A DNA stretch of 64,000 nt from Haplosporangium gracile (Eukaryota > Mortierellomycota > Mortierellomycetes > Mortierellales > Mortierellaceae), in assembly GCA_015499985.1 (NCBI GenBank), contig JAAAUF010000037.1:5156-69155 (forward strand), read 5' to 3'. This document shows, piece after piece, positions 35,801-48,305 of the stretch (its first letter is position 1; each line of letters begins with the position of its first letter). The notes under the pieces are model-generated. The model searched no databases. It was not told the origin of the DNA and was given only the letters and a program-made list of their open reading frames with translations. The translations under genes were made by a program, and so were the position numbers.

Positions 35801-38800
35801 AGAAAATAATATTACGGATGAAGGAGCTGTGGCGAGAAGAGATCGAGGCATGACCAAAGCTCAAAGTTTCGAAAGAGGCTTGCTACAAAATGACATTTGT
35901 ATCAAACTTCAAGGTAGTTTGAGATTATCGAGTTCAAAAAAGACCCAACCTTTCAAAAGAAACAGCAGCTGCATAGCTCGTCCTCCCAACAAAATTCGTG
36001 CAACGGTCAGAGAATAAAAAGAAAAGGCACACAATGGTATGAAGCCAGAATCACTCGCAGCAATGTTCTGATAAGAGTAACGACGCACTTGACGAATATG
36101 ACTATCCTTCGTAATTTGCAAAAATGACAAGGTCTCCCTTGTGACCCAGATCCATCCTGAAAACAACGAGCATGGCTCAATCTGGAAGGAGATCACTTGC
36201 ACCTTAGTCCATATCATTCACTACTCTACCAATCAAAAAGCAAGTTGCTGGTGCTAGACCCCTCTCCTTAAACAGTTACAAAAGACGCACCATAACGACA
36301 TTAAGCTATCTTTTGAAAAATAATAATTGGGGCGTAGCAAATGTTAATTATTAAGTTCGTCGCGAATCCTTTACAACAAGCCTTAGTTACGAAGCATGGA
36401 GTTCTACAGTGACATTAGCCATCCTCACCGCAACATGTATCGGCGCAATGGGCGTGGGCATAGGTCATGAACCTTGATCCATTCCTCAGATCAATATTCA
36501 TGGTAGCACAACAATGACACAGGCAATTTACACAGTCGCCATCAAAAAAAAATGAAAGTAGTCCATCGGGGCGTCAAGCCATCCTCCGTAACTAACGAGA
36601 TCAATACTCAATTGCCTCCTCGAATCTGTTACAAAAAAAAGTTCGTAAGCACGAAAACGAGACCCTTTCTGGACTGAAGCTATCCTCCGCAACAACACAA
36701 CAGTACTCAAGGCAATGTAATCCATCGCGACTTTAAACCCTCCCCTGCCGCGGCATGAACAAAGAAAGAAAACAGGGTAAAGCTCAATGTGACGTTAACA
36801 TATCTCTTGTATAACAACAAAATAAAGAGCGTTGTTTGATATTATTAAACGACAGCAGCGCGAGATCCAAGTTGAATCGAACGGCTACTACAATCAAACT
36901 TACACTTGGTCATTCAGAGCGATTACAAGGTTAGGGTACTCATCGAACGGTATTACATTATCAACGACGTGCCAGTGAAAAAAAAGTGAGGTTTTTAACA
37001 AATACGCGCTGAATTCAGCTTCTGTCATCACACTTGTACGGAAAAAGATAGACATTAAATGATTACACAACCACACGCTTTCGAGACAAAAACAATTCGG
37101 TACTGAGGGAAAACGATCCTTTTAAATAACCGAGATTGAAAAAAAAAAAGTGTCGGGACATACGCACTATAATGCATTCAGTATAAAAATAAAAGACCAA
37201 AAGAAGACCAGTCACAATCCAAGGCCCTATCCTCGGTGTGAATAAAAAAAGTCATCAGAAGCGTCGAGCACTTCAACCATCGCTTAAAGTAGCAATCGAA
37301 AAATGCATGATTGATTGAACAAGCTCTTCTCTTAAAATAAAAAAGTAAGAAGGGATAAAAGGAGGCGTTGGGAGTCATTTCACATACTCAAGGACAAGAC
37401 TTTAAAAAAAAAACGAGAAAGCCATTTGATGTAAAGTTCGATTCTCATCAGTCTTTAATGACAAAAATAAAGTGAAAGCAAGAACAGTGGGAATCCTCTA
37501 ATAGCACGATCGAAGAGATGAAAAGGCACATGGCGCTTTTCCATCAGAAGCTGGCTTGAACGGCATTCAGAAGAAAGAATAGAAAGGCACATTGCGACGT
37601 CAAACCAGATTCGCCTCACCATATCACTACAACGAAAAAAAAAAATTACACTTGAACCCTCTAGAAGCTTTTACGATTTATGCCATTCAAAAAATGCGAT
37701 CAGCTGAAGAGGCAAAGAGTCAGCGTAACGTTGCACAGTGATCCTCGTGAGCAAAAATCAAATGAAGGACGAAATGGCGCAGATCACTACTCTTGACTGT
37801 AAAGGGAAGAGCGCCACCCTTCATCGAATTGTTTGTAAGATCGAGGGACGGAGGGGAGAAGGTAAAGAGGTTCTACTAGAGAGGTAATCCTTCAACGTTC
37901 GGACAAAAAAAAGGCATCTATTGTGGGTTAAAGCCATATCGTCATGAACGACAACCAGGATAAAAAAAAGAGTAGAAAAATTCATGGCGGACTTAAAGCC
38001 GAATCGTTCTCAGTATGTCGTTGAAAGGAAACGAAAATGCTAAGATTGATTTGGAAAAGGGGGCCATATAAATGCTTGACGAAACGATGAAAAGTTTTAC
38101 AAGCACCGCCACACCAGGCCGTCTTCATCAATATCCAGAAAACGAACGAAAAGGCACATCCAGACGTGAACTAAGGCCCTCTGTAACCTTTCGTGAATAA
38201 TAGAAAGAAGTAAAACGGCATGCAAACTAAATGAGTGATCTTATCAGAATGAAACCAAAAGGTGAAAAGACGCGTTCAAATATCTACACGATTTTCTAAG
38301 AACAACAACCAAAGAGGTGCATGGCGATCTAAAGCTATTTCCCTACGCCCTGAGCGACAACCAAAAAAAAAAAAATGGCAAAAAGGTTCATGTAAAGGGC
38401 ATTGAAGATCCTCCGCGACAACAATTTAAACGGGTGAAACGAAGCTCCATTGCCAAAGTATTGTAGCAAGGAGGTGAACCAAAAACATGGCGCACGACGC
38501 TTGATCATACAAAAGCGAGAACACGAAAGGGGTGCATGGATAAGCCCATTTAATCGTCTGAATAGTAAACAAAAACTAAGGACAGAAAGGCCCACCGGGA
38601 TGTAAAGTCCCATCCCAGCACAACTTCTTTTAGGAAACATCAGAGAACCCCACTTCAATCGCTGAGCGTGACCCTCATGTGCAGAAAAAGATGAGAAGAG
38701 AGACGGACAAGGAGGTAAATCCCCAGGAACAATCTACCAGGGACAAAGGTGTATCTAGTACCCCTTGTGTATTCTCGAAAGAAATGAAAAGAAATATTGC

Positions 38801-40024
38801 ATTGGCACGTTGTTTATGAGCGAGAAAAATGGACTAGGACTCATAGAGAACTTAAACCCCATCCTTAAATAAGTAGTGAAGCAAAAGCATAGGTATCATT
38901 CAGGCTTCCGCTTGTATTCTCGAAATCATTATCAATTAGCCAATGCGCTCGTTGCCTCAACTTGATGCATCTACAGACAATCTATTATTGTATCGGACGC
39001 ACTGAACAGAAGGACGACATAGCAGAAAGATTGCCTCTGTCTGAGCACTCATTCAGCGATAACTGGTGGAGACAGAAAAGTAATCGACGAGATAAGATAA
39101 TGGCAAGGCCAAAGCGCCGATCAAAAATATAAAATTAGAAAAGTAAGGCTGGCATGCTTCGCATATCGACCTTGAGTTTGGTGTAGAGGGAAGTACTAAT
39201 GGAAGTGGGAATTCACTTAGTTATTTGAGGAAAAAAAAGATATCAATCTTCAAGCGCGTACCACCATCCGCGCGTCGTTGAAAGGCGAGTAAACGACGAA
39301 CATGGGCTTTCCACATCCTCCTAGCCTTTTGAATTCATATAGTCTGCTTGAAAATACGTAAACACACATTATTAGCAATAGAGAGTCGCCATCTGCATCC
39401 AGTTATTTTAAAGTGAAGCATCACAGAAGATAATGAGAATAATGAAAACACGCAACTTCACACAAACCGGTACCGGCTTGTTGACTGTGGATTGGCAAAT
39501 CCAGCGTTACCAACATGCTATCATACGTGTGTGATATCACGAGCCGCTGCGCAAGATGAGAAAAATGCTGAAGTGAACGAAAACGACAATGGGAAACCCA
39601 CCGCCAATATCGGCTGACTCGACCCGAATGTTGAACAATCGAACCGCGCTCCGGAAATCAACAAGCGGTGCTCTGCTGTGGATGACCACTGCTGTCTATT
39701 GAATGTCGATCGAGTTTGTCCTGTTTGATACGATTCGCCCACATAGAAAATTGACCCTGTCCAATAATGTCACCGTGGTCAAAGGTGCAAAAGTCGAGTA
39801 ACTAAGATAATTATCGTCTATATTAATAGTATGTTACAAAATATTTCACTGAAGAAGCCAGTTGAGTAGAAACAAGCTGTGGTTGTTGCATGCTGTGTTG
39901 AGAGTGGCAGTGGTTGAGACGGTAGCGATATGACATCAGCATTCCTGCCCCTGCTCCTTGTACTAGTAAGCGAATCGTAGGTCCCTGCTGTTGTGTCTCC
40001 TTGGCTTTAGTCCAACCTCTGCCT
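32824..40024. other. 7.2 kb gene-free, AT-rich region with decayed repeats
   Basis: No frame longer than about 110 codons and none with recognisable content. A/T-rich, dotted with A tracts. The interval 35530-38640 contains a diverged short-period repeat (separate entry). The last 400 bases belong to the SNARE 3' side. Confidence 0.6.
35530..38640. repeat. Highly degenerate tandem repeat, unit about 55-65 bp
   Basis: By eye, at least fifteen stretches share a loose pattern: an AAAGGCACATGGCGAC-like block, then TTAAAGCCATCCTC, then CGCGACAACAAA and an A tract. Clear examples lie at about 36400, 36560, 36660, 36720, 37585, 37910, 37980, 38150, 38315, 38385, 38525 and 38585. Spacing between adjacent good copies is about 55-70 bases, with gaps where copies are unreadable. 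Each copy differs from the pattern at many positions. I cannot run a repeat finder, so period and extent are estimates. No coding or transposon signature. Confidence 0.5.
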
Positions 40025-40683
40025 TCATGTCGAGTTCATCCTGGTCAGGATAAAATAGACGACAAAGAACAAGATGACGATTGCGCTGATCATCCAGCAC
40101 ATGCTCTTGCCCAACTTTTGTGACGTCATGACGTTCAACTTCTTCACCGTCGTCGCGAAGCTGGTTCCGAATTCATGGAAGGAGTTGGACTATTTCGAGT
40201 TGATTTAGAGAAAAGGTGGGACGGAAGTGGGGTGAAATGAAATAAAAAGGGGGTCAATACACCGTCTATTGCAGCTCCCGGTTCTGGCTCCGTTATCAAG
40301 TGTTGGTGGAAGAATATGGTAACAATGTACATTTTGATCCAGGATGGCGTGCTGTCCGTGCACTTCGTTCTGGATATCGATTGTGATCTAAAGTAGAGGA
40401 ACAAAAAGAAGGGTATCAGTCTTCTAATTAACAATTGAGCAATCCTGGTTCTAATAAACACAGTCTCCTGCGGCTCATAGTGATCAGTGACGGTCATTAC
40501 CCTGTTCAAGGCAGACACTTTGGAGGCGAGCTCCTCCATCCTGAGGTCGTTCTGCTGCTCATAGAGCAGTGCTGTCTGTTGTTCTCGGTTGTTGGCGCTG
40601 TTCTGGTTGGAGGACGAGGACGAGCCGAAAAGCTCGGCTCTGTTTTGGTTTTGGTTCTTCCTATTGAAGCGAACATAAGACAT
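40025..40683 (-). CDS. Bet1/Sft1-like Qc-SNARE
   Basis: Three exons (40683-40501, 40387-40331, 40189-40025), all phase 0, give 134 residues. SNAREs of this group drive ER-Golgi or intra-Golgi membrane fusion. The N-terminus NRAELFGSSSSS resembles Bet1 family starts. The SNARE helix spans NDLRMEELASKVSALNR, ITIDIQNEVHGQHAILDQN and SNSFHEFGTSFATTVKKL, with a Gln near the centre (TIDIQNEV) fitting a Q-SNARE. A single C-terminal anchor follows: MCWMISAIVILFFVVYFIL, then a short TRMNST tail. Length and tail-anchored topology match Bet1/Sft1. Which of the two it is cannot be decided by eye. It shares a 381-bp divergent promoter with the next gene. Start ATG taken as the one before SYVRFNRK; an AG within FNR could instead be a splice acceptor. 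Confidence 0.82.
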
Positions 40684-41064
40684 CAGGATGATGGAGTTCA
40701 GCATGGGAAGTCGAAAGAGCAGGTACATCGTCTTTTTTTGCTCCAGTTCCTGTCTGTGTATGTTGCCTCCTGAAAGTTCCTGAGGGTTCTTATCCAAGGC
40801 ATTGTTGAGGGTCCCAGCGATGACAGTGTGTTCCTGGTGACTTGCCACATGGTTCCTTGGGCGAGCGGTGTTGGATGGAGCAGTAAGGAATTGAAAGAAG
40901 AGAAGCAACAAAAAAAAAAAAAAAAACGGTTCGCTTCAGTGGTCAGCATAAAAATGGACCTGTGACTGGCCAATAGAAACGCGCCCAATTGTCGTCCTAA
41001 AATACAAAATTGAAAAGAACGTCGCCACCAAAATAGCATTCTCATTGAAACGATCCTTTACACC
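40684..41064. promoter_or_regulatory. Bidirectional promoter, SNARE and coiled-coil gene
   Basis: 381 bp between two divergent start codons. An A tract of about 17 nt lies near 40910-40926. No recognised binding motif. Confidence 0.5.
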
Positions 41065-43012
41065 ATGTCAACAACGACAGCAACAACCGCTCTCCAGGAA
41101 CACATCACAGAACAGACAAACCGACTCGTTCACCTTCTAGAGTCCATCGACTACCCTCACGTGATCTCACCTGATGCCATTTATGTGCAGCTCGCAGATC
41201 AGTACACGACAGCAACGCCAGATCTAACATCGGCCGACTTTGCTTCAACACCAGCATCGCAGTTCGTCGATTGGTTGCTTGACAATGTCACTGCAGAGTC
41301 TAACTGGCCTGGATACGACAACACAGCAGCATTCTGTGTCAGTCTTAATCATGTGGACCGCGAGCTGGACGAGGAAGAAAGCGAGACAGCACTGGCCGCT
41401 CTTGATCAACAGCACTGGCAGCTTCAGTAAGTTAGTCTGGCCGTTTTTCTGCTTACTGCATCAACGACGATCGAACTAGGTGTATGGCGTGACTGACGAA
41501 GAGGCACCTTTACGTTGAACAAATAGGAACACGCTGGCTTCACTGGAGAAGGAGCTAGAAGATATGAAAATTCTTGAGAGCCAGGCTACCGACACGAACA
41601 GGCTACTGGACATGGACATTCACGACGTGTCGATTAAGCTCGACGCGACGGCAGCCAAGCTGGAGTCCACCGCTCGAAAGGCCTCTACTGGATATCTTGG
41701 TCAGGCTCATGATAGGGATCAACATATGGACACATCGGCCGACGGTGACCGCACTCGGCCTAGTACATCCAACACCTTTCTCTACCAGTGCGAAGAGGAC
41801 CTCGATTATATCCAACAAATCGACCAGGCGTTCATCGAGACAAGCAAACTTCTCTACAACCACATTCTCAGCTCACTTGCTTTACCACTGCCGTCTACAT
41901 CATCGACAGTCAACTCTGCACTATCACACTCTTTGGACAAGCTACTGAAACGCAACCCCAGCCATGACCAGGAGATTGTCAGATTGTGTTCCACATACCG
42001 AGCTACCAAGATGAGCCACATTCGAGCCGTAGCTCAACTCAAGTGTCTGGAAGAGGAACTCCATTACATGAAGTCCTTGGATACTGAGGCGCGACAGAAA
42101 ATAAGGGAGGAAGAAGCAGCAGAGGACGAGAACAGGACCGGCGACTACTCGCTCTACACCATTGCCAGCTCCAAAAACCTCTTGATCCAAAAGTCACGCC
42201 AGCAGGAGATCGAACTGATATCTATTCAACGAGAGACCGCAAGACTGAAGGACGAGATGGAGCAACTTTTGTCGGACCCTGAGCAACCCAGGACGGCAGG
42301 AACAGTGTCTCAAGGCCACGATGCTATGGAGGGTAACGGTATCAGTGAGGATGAGGATATGGCGCGACGCGGTGTGCTGGTGAATCTTTGTGAGCGAATC
42401 GCCCGGTGTGATATTGAGCTCCCGTTCCTGACTGCTGTCCACGAGGATTCGATGCGGGAACACGATCAGGCATTGAAGGAGCTGGACCAAGCTGTCGACC
42501 GGTTGCTGGAGTACTACTGCCTAGGCGTCGTTGTTGAGCAGACACTGGAGCGCGAGAAGGAGGCGATTCAGTCCCAGAAGGATCTTTTGTGGGCTGCAGT
42601 CTCAGAGTGTCAGGATCTGCAGAATCAGTCGAATTGGTTGCATGGGATAGCCGAGAACCGCCAGAGACAAAGTCAAGGAGGACCTCAGGCGGATGTTGAT
42701 CCAGTTGCTATGCAGAAACGCGATGCGGACGAAATTACACAGCTGCTGAGTCGCAATGTAGAGCTGAGGAAGGAAGCGGACGAGGAACAACACACTCTGC
42801 AGGAACATCTTCAGGAGTTAGTAAACGCCAGAGAGCTCTTGAACAACCAGATCCTACGACAGCACTCGAGCACGAATCAGGTCCAGTTCGTCCCAAGAGC
42901 AATCCACGACCTTAAGAACGATCTCACACAGCGGGCGCGCCATCTTCAACAAGAACATGCACTCCTAAAGGACAATGTTCAACGGATCGTTCGCAACCCA
43001 CACCGCCCATGA
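41065..43012 (+). CDS. Coiled-coil protein, possibly augmin (HAUS3-like) subunit
   Basis: Two exons, 41065-41426 and 41527-43012, give 615 residues. After a short globular start (HLLESIDYPHVISPDAIYVQ, FVDWLLDNVTAESNWPG) the protein is almost all coiled coil: ALDQQHWQLQNTLASLEKEL, IHDVSIKLDATAAKLEST, then FLYQCEEDLDYIQQIDQAF, and long heptad stretches to the end. A small N-terminal domain ending in a WLxxNV-type helix, then a coiled coil with an FL...Q..YI.Q..QA pattern, recalls HAUS3, a subunit of augmin, which recruits gamma-tubulin to spindle microtubules. The resemblance is by pattern memory only; other long coiled-coil proteins would look alike. Cytoplasmic/spindle location is inferred. 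Confidence 0.75.
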
Positions 43013-43317
43013 TTTACTACTAGTAAACTGCCATCGACACCTTTATTGCTTCACGTTGTGATGTTGCTGCCTGTTCGACTGATCCTTGTCACGATCCTAG
43101 ACGCGCTGCTGGCGGCAGTTGTTCGCTTTATCGCAGAGATGTACAGCCTCGGCCTTGCTGTGAATATGACTCCTTGTTAATTGCGAAGGCTCCTGGAGCT
43201 AGATCGACTTCATTCAATTCCTGGATCTGACAACCGACGTTGTCGTTCCTGGGTTGCGCCTGGCGCGATACGACACAGACTTTGCGGGTAGTTGCTCGCG
43301 TCAAAAATAGCAAGATA
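43013..43317. other. Short 3' intergenic region
   Basis: Spacer between convergent coding regions at 43012 and 43318. No gene seen; open frames here are non-coding in appearance. Confidence 0.5.
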
Positions 43318-43572
43318 TCATCGCTGATCTTGCTTAATGAAGGTGGCGCCAGCACTCTGTCGGTTCCTAGTTTCCTGGTAGTATTGGTAAACGCGTACGA
43401 TCCGGTATCCAAGCAGCAGCACAGCCAAACCAAGTAAGATTGGCAGTTTCCCATTCCAGAAGCGCTGTTGTCGTGGTGTCTGGGCCCTGAAGACACGCTG
43501 GTCAGGACGAGGCTGAGGGAGTTGGCCTCTTTTGACACCTGATCTTGCGAGTCGCCGTGGTTGCTGCAGCAT
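43318..43572 (-). CDS. Small single-pass membrane protein, unknown
   Basis: 84-residue single-exon frame starting at an ATG. The N-terminal 40 residues are basic and Q/P/R-rich (RRLARSGVKRGQLPQPRPDQ). Then comes one hydrophobic segment, KLPILLGLAVLLLGYRIVRV, followed by a polar YQYYQETRNRQ tail. Basic N-terminus plus one membrane helix would suit a small mitochondrial or ER membrane protein, but I recognise no family. Its start faces the next gene's start 367 bp away, a layout shared by other divergent pairs here, which supports it being real. An unseen splice form is possible. Confidence 0.5.
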   Translation of the reverse strand: MLQQPRRLARSGVKRGQLPQPRPDQRVFRAQTPRQQRFWNGKLPILLGLAVLLLGYRIVRVYQYYQETRNRQSAGATFIKQDQR

Positions 43573-43939
43573 CGATGTTAATGTCAGTGGGTGAGTGATT
43601 CGATAAAAAAGCTGTTCACGCCTTATGGCCCATTGACGTCACCGTCGATTCTGGGATACAGTCACGCCAAAGTCAGCGTGAGGAGGAAGAGGGGTCCTTG
43701 GTCGCGCGCCAGGTGGTTTACATTCATTCCTCTCGTTCTTATCCTTCCTTCCCTTCTCCACCAACACCGCCCCACCCACCTCCTTCGCAACAACAACACC
43801 CTCTTTCGCTCTTGCATCTTAACCAAGGGAGAACACACAAACTATAGGAGAACACGCAAGAGATACGACACATAAATACAAAGGACGCACCCATCACTTC
43901 ACGACCATTTCGATCAACTGACGACACAATAACATACAT
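43573..43939. promoter_or_regulatory. Bidirectional promoter upstream of Vps3844-type gene
   Basis: 367 bp between divergent starts; C/T-rich from about 43725 to 43810 in the plus sense. A CATAAATAC element at about 43870 may act as TATA-like. Confidence 0.4.
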
Positions 43940-45699
43940 ATGAAGTTCCTCACCGTCTCCCTGTCAGCACTGCTGTCGACCCTCGTCTACACAACCTCGG
44001 CAGCGGCTGCATCAGCGCCCGCCACCGTCTACTTCTTCTCCCACGGCAGACCCTCCACCGTCAACTGTGCCAGCCATGGAGATCTCAACGCAGCCGACAA
44101 CCTCCCCTCCCTCAGTATTAAGGAGACTCGCGCGACCTTGGCGCATCTCTTGAACCTTGGCCAGTCTACACGCGCTGACCAGTCCTTTGTCGACATGCAA
44201 GGGCCTATCCAACAGGTCTTTAAACAGCCTGGCATGTCCAGGAAGGATCTCTTTGCCACAATCGAAGGCAACTTGATGATGGTCATTGAGGGTGTCAAGA
44301 GCCCCCAAGGTACATACTCGTCGACCCTTTTTTCTAGTCTGACTGCAGGAAGGAACGAGAGGATCCATCGTATTGCTTCTGGCAATAGGGCCAGATATTT
44401 ACACCTTTTCGCTGACACCTTTTCACGATAGATTTGATGCCTTCATACGACGCATCTTTCACAGTCGAGTCGAGCGAGGATATTCAGGACATTGTGTCAG
44501 ACTTGGCCGACAGAGTCCCTACTCAGGATAGATACCTCTTCAACACGGTATGCCCTCCCCTTTTTGTTGAAATGTGGGGATGTCTGTTGCTCCCATGAGT
44601 CCTGTGCAGAAAAAAAACGTGCACATGATGTCCCACGCCAACATATCGTATCACTCCTTCTGATCGTATTTAAAACTTGTCTTTCTTCTAATAGCATGAG
44701 TCGTCAATGTCAGGAGATGCGTTGGTGAACGAGCACCTTGTTGCAGAGCACCACGCCAACGTCGATATGTCTGTCTTTGATCTTACCAAGAAGGTACGTT
44801 GCCATCTCGCCTCGTTTTCTCTCCTTTCGTCATGCCAGGAGTAATTGAACACCCCGCTGACAATCTTTTGCTATACGATTACTAAACTATTGATGGACTT
44901 TTTTCTGAATACTAGGCTGATGCATTATTCTTGGAAGAGTCGGTTTCGTTGGGCAACTACATCGACACATACGAAAAGAAGCACAAGGCTCATGGGCAGG
45001 AGTCCGACTTTGTCCGCATTACACTCAAGGGACTCTCTGCCCTCGCTGCCGAGCACGGTGTCGACTCTGTTCAGCACAGGACTGGTCAGCAGATCCTCAA
45101 GGAGTTTTTGCAGACCGTAAGTCTCTTACTACTTTTCAGCTGCGTAGATCGTCGGGAGTCGCTTTGTCCGCGTTGTTTTGAAAATGCGAGCCGCGAGAAA
45201 ACCATGAGCTAATTAGCACACCTTACTTCTTTTTTAGACTTTCATCCCCGAGTTTGAACAGATCCACAAGACCTACACCGCGACTATTTTCTTGGTAGCC
45301 CCCAACACTCGTCAGGGATCTGAGCTGTTCTCGACAAAGGAAAAGCGCGCAGCACCTGCCGATATTTTCAAGCGCGGATTGCCAGCGACAGGACACTGCT
45401 TTGCTTCTGAGGCCGAGTGCCAGACCAACACCAACGGATGCAGCCAACACGGAGCCTGTGTCTTCAGTTTGGCCGCCAATTGCTACCACTGCAAGTGCTC
45501 CAAGATCGACAACACCCAGTACGGAGGCAAGATCTGCGACAAGGTCGATGTCTCCGTCCAGTTCCACCTCTTCTTCTGGCTTGCCTTGGGACTCTTCCTT
45601 GCTGTTGCTTTGGCAGTCGGGTTGATCTTGCAGATGGGTAATCAGTCCCAGGGTGGTGTCCCTGTCGGACCCACACGCGCTCAGTTGAAGAGAGATTAG
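43940..45699 (+). CDS. Vps3844-type secretory membrane protein (DUF3844 domain)
   Basis: Five exons (43940-44309, 44432-44547, 44695-44793, 44916-45116, 45238-45699) give 415 residues. Starts with a signal peptide (MKFLTVSLSALLSTLVYTTS then an A-rich cleavage site). A lumenal domain follows, then a Cys-rich module near the end: HCFASEAECQTNTNGCSQHG, ACVFSLAANCYHCKC, and ICDKVDVSVQFHLFFW, directly before the membrane helix LALGLFLAVALAVGLILQMG and a short cytosolic tail. This order of EGF-like cysteines, KxDVSVxF and one TM helix is the C-terminal domain of fungal Vps3844 proteins, a poorly characterised family linked by name to vacuolar sorting. ER or Golgi residence is inferred; no catalytic motif is visible. 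A KRAAPADIFKR segment could be a dibasic processing site. Confidence 0.85.
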
Positions 45700-46033
45700 A
45701 GTGGTTGCGATCGAAAGAAGAGTGTTATCTTTTTTTTTGCCGCTCGTTGGGTTCGTCCGTTCATTGATAACAGAGGGGGCGGTTGACGTGTGAGGCGAGA
45801 TGTTGGAGGTTTTTGCGTTAGAACGGTCTGAGGTCTTTTTTGTCACAATGCCCTTCATGTTTGTTTTGCAGTAAAAAATTAAAAAAAAATATTTACAATT
45901 TGTATTTTCAGATGTACCCACTTTGTTTTGTTCTGTTGTAGTTTTTTTATGTTCAATGAAGTGAGGAGAGTTGGGAAAAGAAGAAAGCTATGCTAGTTTT
46001 TGGTCGTTTAGCGTTGCTGATTTTGTTGGCTAG
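45700..46033. other. Short intergenic 3' region
   Basis: AT-rich spacer between convergent genes; no gene seen. Confidence 0.6.
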
Positions 46034-48305
46034 TTACAGTGGCGGTGGTGGTGGGGGAACATAGCTCGTGGTGGTAGCACTCTCGGGAATAATCTGAGGA
46101 GCGCGCGCGCCAGGAGAAGGACTCATCGTCATCGGTTGCTGACCAGGATAAGTCCCGTTCCAGGGGGAGGTCTGAGTCGATTGGAAGGGGTCGTGTACAG
46201 GGGTTATCCGTGGTGGGGTCTGGTAACCTGTGGCGGGAGACGCTGAAGCCGAAGCGACGATAGGTGTTGTGGCGGCATTGGCAGCATTGGTGAAGGGATT
46301 ACTAAATCCTGAACTGACGGATGAGGCGACGCCTGCTTGGGAGTGGTAATCTTCAGGAGACATGAATGGGTTCTGTTGGTTGTAGTCGCCTCCAGGGGCT
46401 GGGGGGTATAACTGTTGTTGTTGGATGTGTGACGGGTAGGGGCTGTACTGTTCGGATCCGTATTCACCACCGGGTCCGAATGCGCCGTTGTATTGTTGGT
46501 AGGGGGATCCGACGGCGTATCCGGAATGGTCGCCTCCGTACTGCTGATAAGCAACTGCTGGGGATTGAATCTCGTATGGGTATAGTTGTTGTTGTGAAGG
46601 GCTAGTGATTGAGTTGTTTATATTGGAGTTCTCCATCTTGTTCAACGGGTACTGGTTCCCATAATCCATGCGTGGGGAGTCAGGCGCCTCGACCTTGATA
46701 TTACCATCATTCTCCATATTAGCCATATTCGCAGCCAGGGTATCTGATTTGAACCCCTCCTCGCGTTCCCTCTGTCTCTGCTTCCGTCTCCTCACCATCA
46801 GAAACGCAATCGCGCCACCAACAGCCGCCACAGCCGCCAGGGCACCCACAATAGCACCGACGTTAGTCTTCTTTTCGGTATTGTCAACATTATAATTCTC
46901 GACCCACTTGTCTGAATTGAGATCGTAGACGGCCGGGATGTTGGTGAGCATTGTGTTACGAGGTCCGCCGCTGGATCCACCCCAGGCGATGAATTGGTAT
47001 GAATGGAAGGAGCAGGCCATACGGGTACGAGCAGTGGGTGCCGGGGTTCCTTGTTTCCAATTCCCGGATTTGACGTCGAGGATGTAGATGGTGTTGTAGT
47101 AGAAGACGCCGTCAAGCGTACCTCCGAATAAGACGATCTTTGAGCCGTCCTCAGCTAAGAAAAAGAAGAGAGCATAGGAATTAAGGTTAGTTTCGAGTGG
47201 AGTGACCATCTAACGGATTGCTAGCCTCACAAAACAAACCAAAAGAAATGAACTCAAGGAAAGCAGGAGCCAAAACAAATGAAAAACAACTTACAAGCTG
47301 CCATGCAGTGATCCAAGCGAGCTGGGGGTATATCGCCAGAGGTGGTCTATTTTACAACATTCCAGTGCCATTGCCATACATCCACGTTAGTACTCTTACT
47401 CTTCTTCTTCATGTTCCTCGTGTTCTTCTCCTTCCCTGCTCTCTAACTGTAACTGCTCTCAAGTACACAACCAGCCCGGCAATAGAAACAAAGTACGAGG
47501 TACATACCATAATTTTCCACGATTTGGTAGTTACATCGTACTCCTGAATATCATCCCCGAAAGCATTCGTCCCCGCAGGAGGAGCTCTCGACCCTCCAAA
47601 CGTCAAGATGGAATTCCGTTCCGTTGACCAAACAGCCCCAACGTCCGTCAAGCTGTTCGCCGCCGTCCCTGCTTGTTGCGAGACCATCATCCTGGACTTT
47701 GGATCATAAACTGACAGCCTGTTATAAAGATAATTCGTCGTACTCCCATTGTATCCTCCAATGATATAGATCAATCCTGTATTGGGATCCGAAATGGCAG
47801 CATGGCCCTCCAAAGCTGGGTAAGGAGGCTTAACATTGTTGAGGGTGGTCGTCCAGGATGCAGAGTTGATATCGTACATGACTAAGAAGTTGGGGGAGCC
47901 TGTTGGGGTGTTCATCCCTCCGATCGAAATGATCGAGCCCTTGGAACCACCATTTGATCCGGCGCTGATAGAGGCCAAGGCTAAGTGGGAGGTGAATTGT
48001 CCATTTTTAAGAATCGTCCATGTAGGGTAGGAGGTGGGCCAAGAGACTGACAGGTCGAGAGAGACGAACTGGTTCGAAGCGTCGGTGTCGAAACCTCCTT
48101 GGATGTAGAGAACGTCGTTGAGGGTTGCGAAACCGACCCGACGGGAACCAACGGGGAAGCCCTTTTGAGCGTTGATGGATGTGGGGAGCGAGAGAAGGGA
48201 GAGGAGAAGGAAGGTTGAGGCGAATAAGAGGAAGCGGTAAGGTTTCCGGAGCTTGGTATTATTTCTCGTGTGGGAGATGGGTGTTGTGGGGGGATGGTCG
48301 TCCAT
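46034..48305 (-). CDS. Kelch-repeat protein with signal anchor and one transmembrane helix
   Basis: Three exons (48305-47508, 47346-47295, 47154-46034) give 656 residues. A hydrophobic stretch near the N-terminus (FLLFASTFLLLSLLSLPTS) is probably a signal peptide ending near SINAQ. The ectodomain has kelch-type blades: DVLYIQGGFDTD, GSIISIGGMNTPTG, GLIYIIGGYNGS, SILTFGGSRAPPAG, KIVLFGGTLDGVF and QFIAWGGSSGGP, each with the GG doublet, fitting a six-blade propeller. The helix VGAIVGALAAVAAVGGAIAF is followed by RRRKQRQRE, placing the tail in the cytosol. The tail is Q/Y/P-rich and ends in a proline run, which could bind SH3 or profilin-type partners. Similar proteins are abundant in early-diverging fungi, but their ligands are not known to me. 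Confidence 0.85.
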
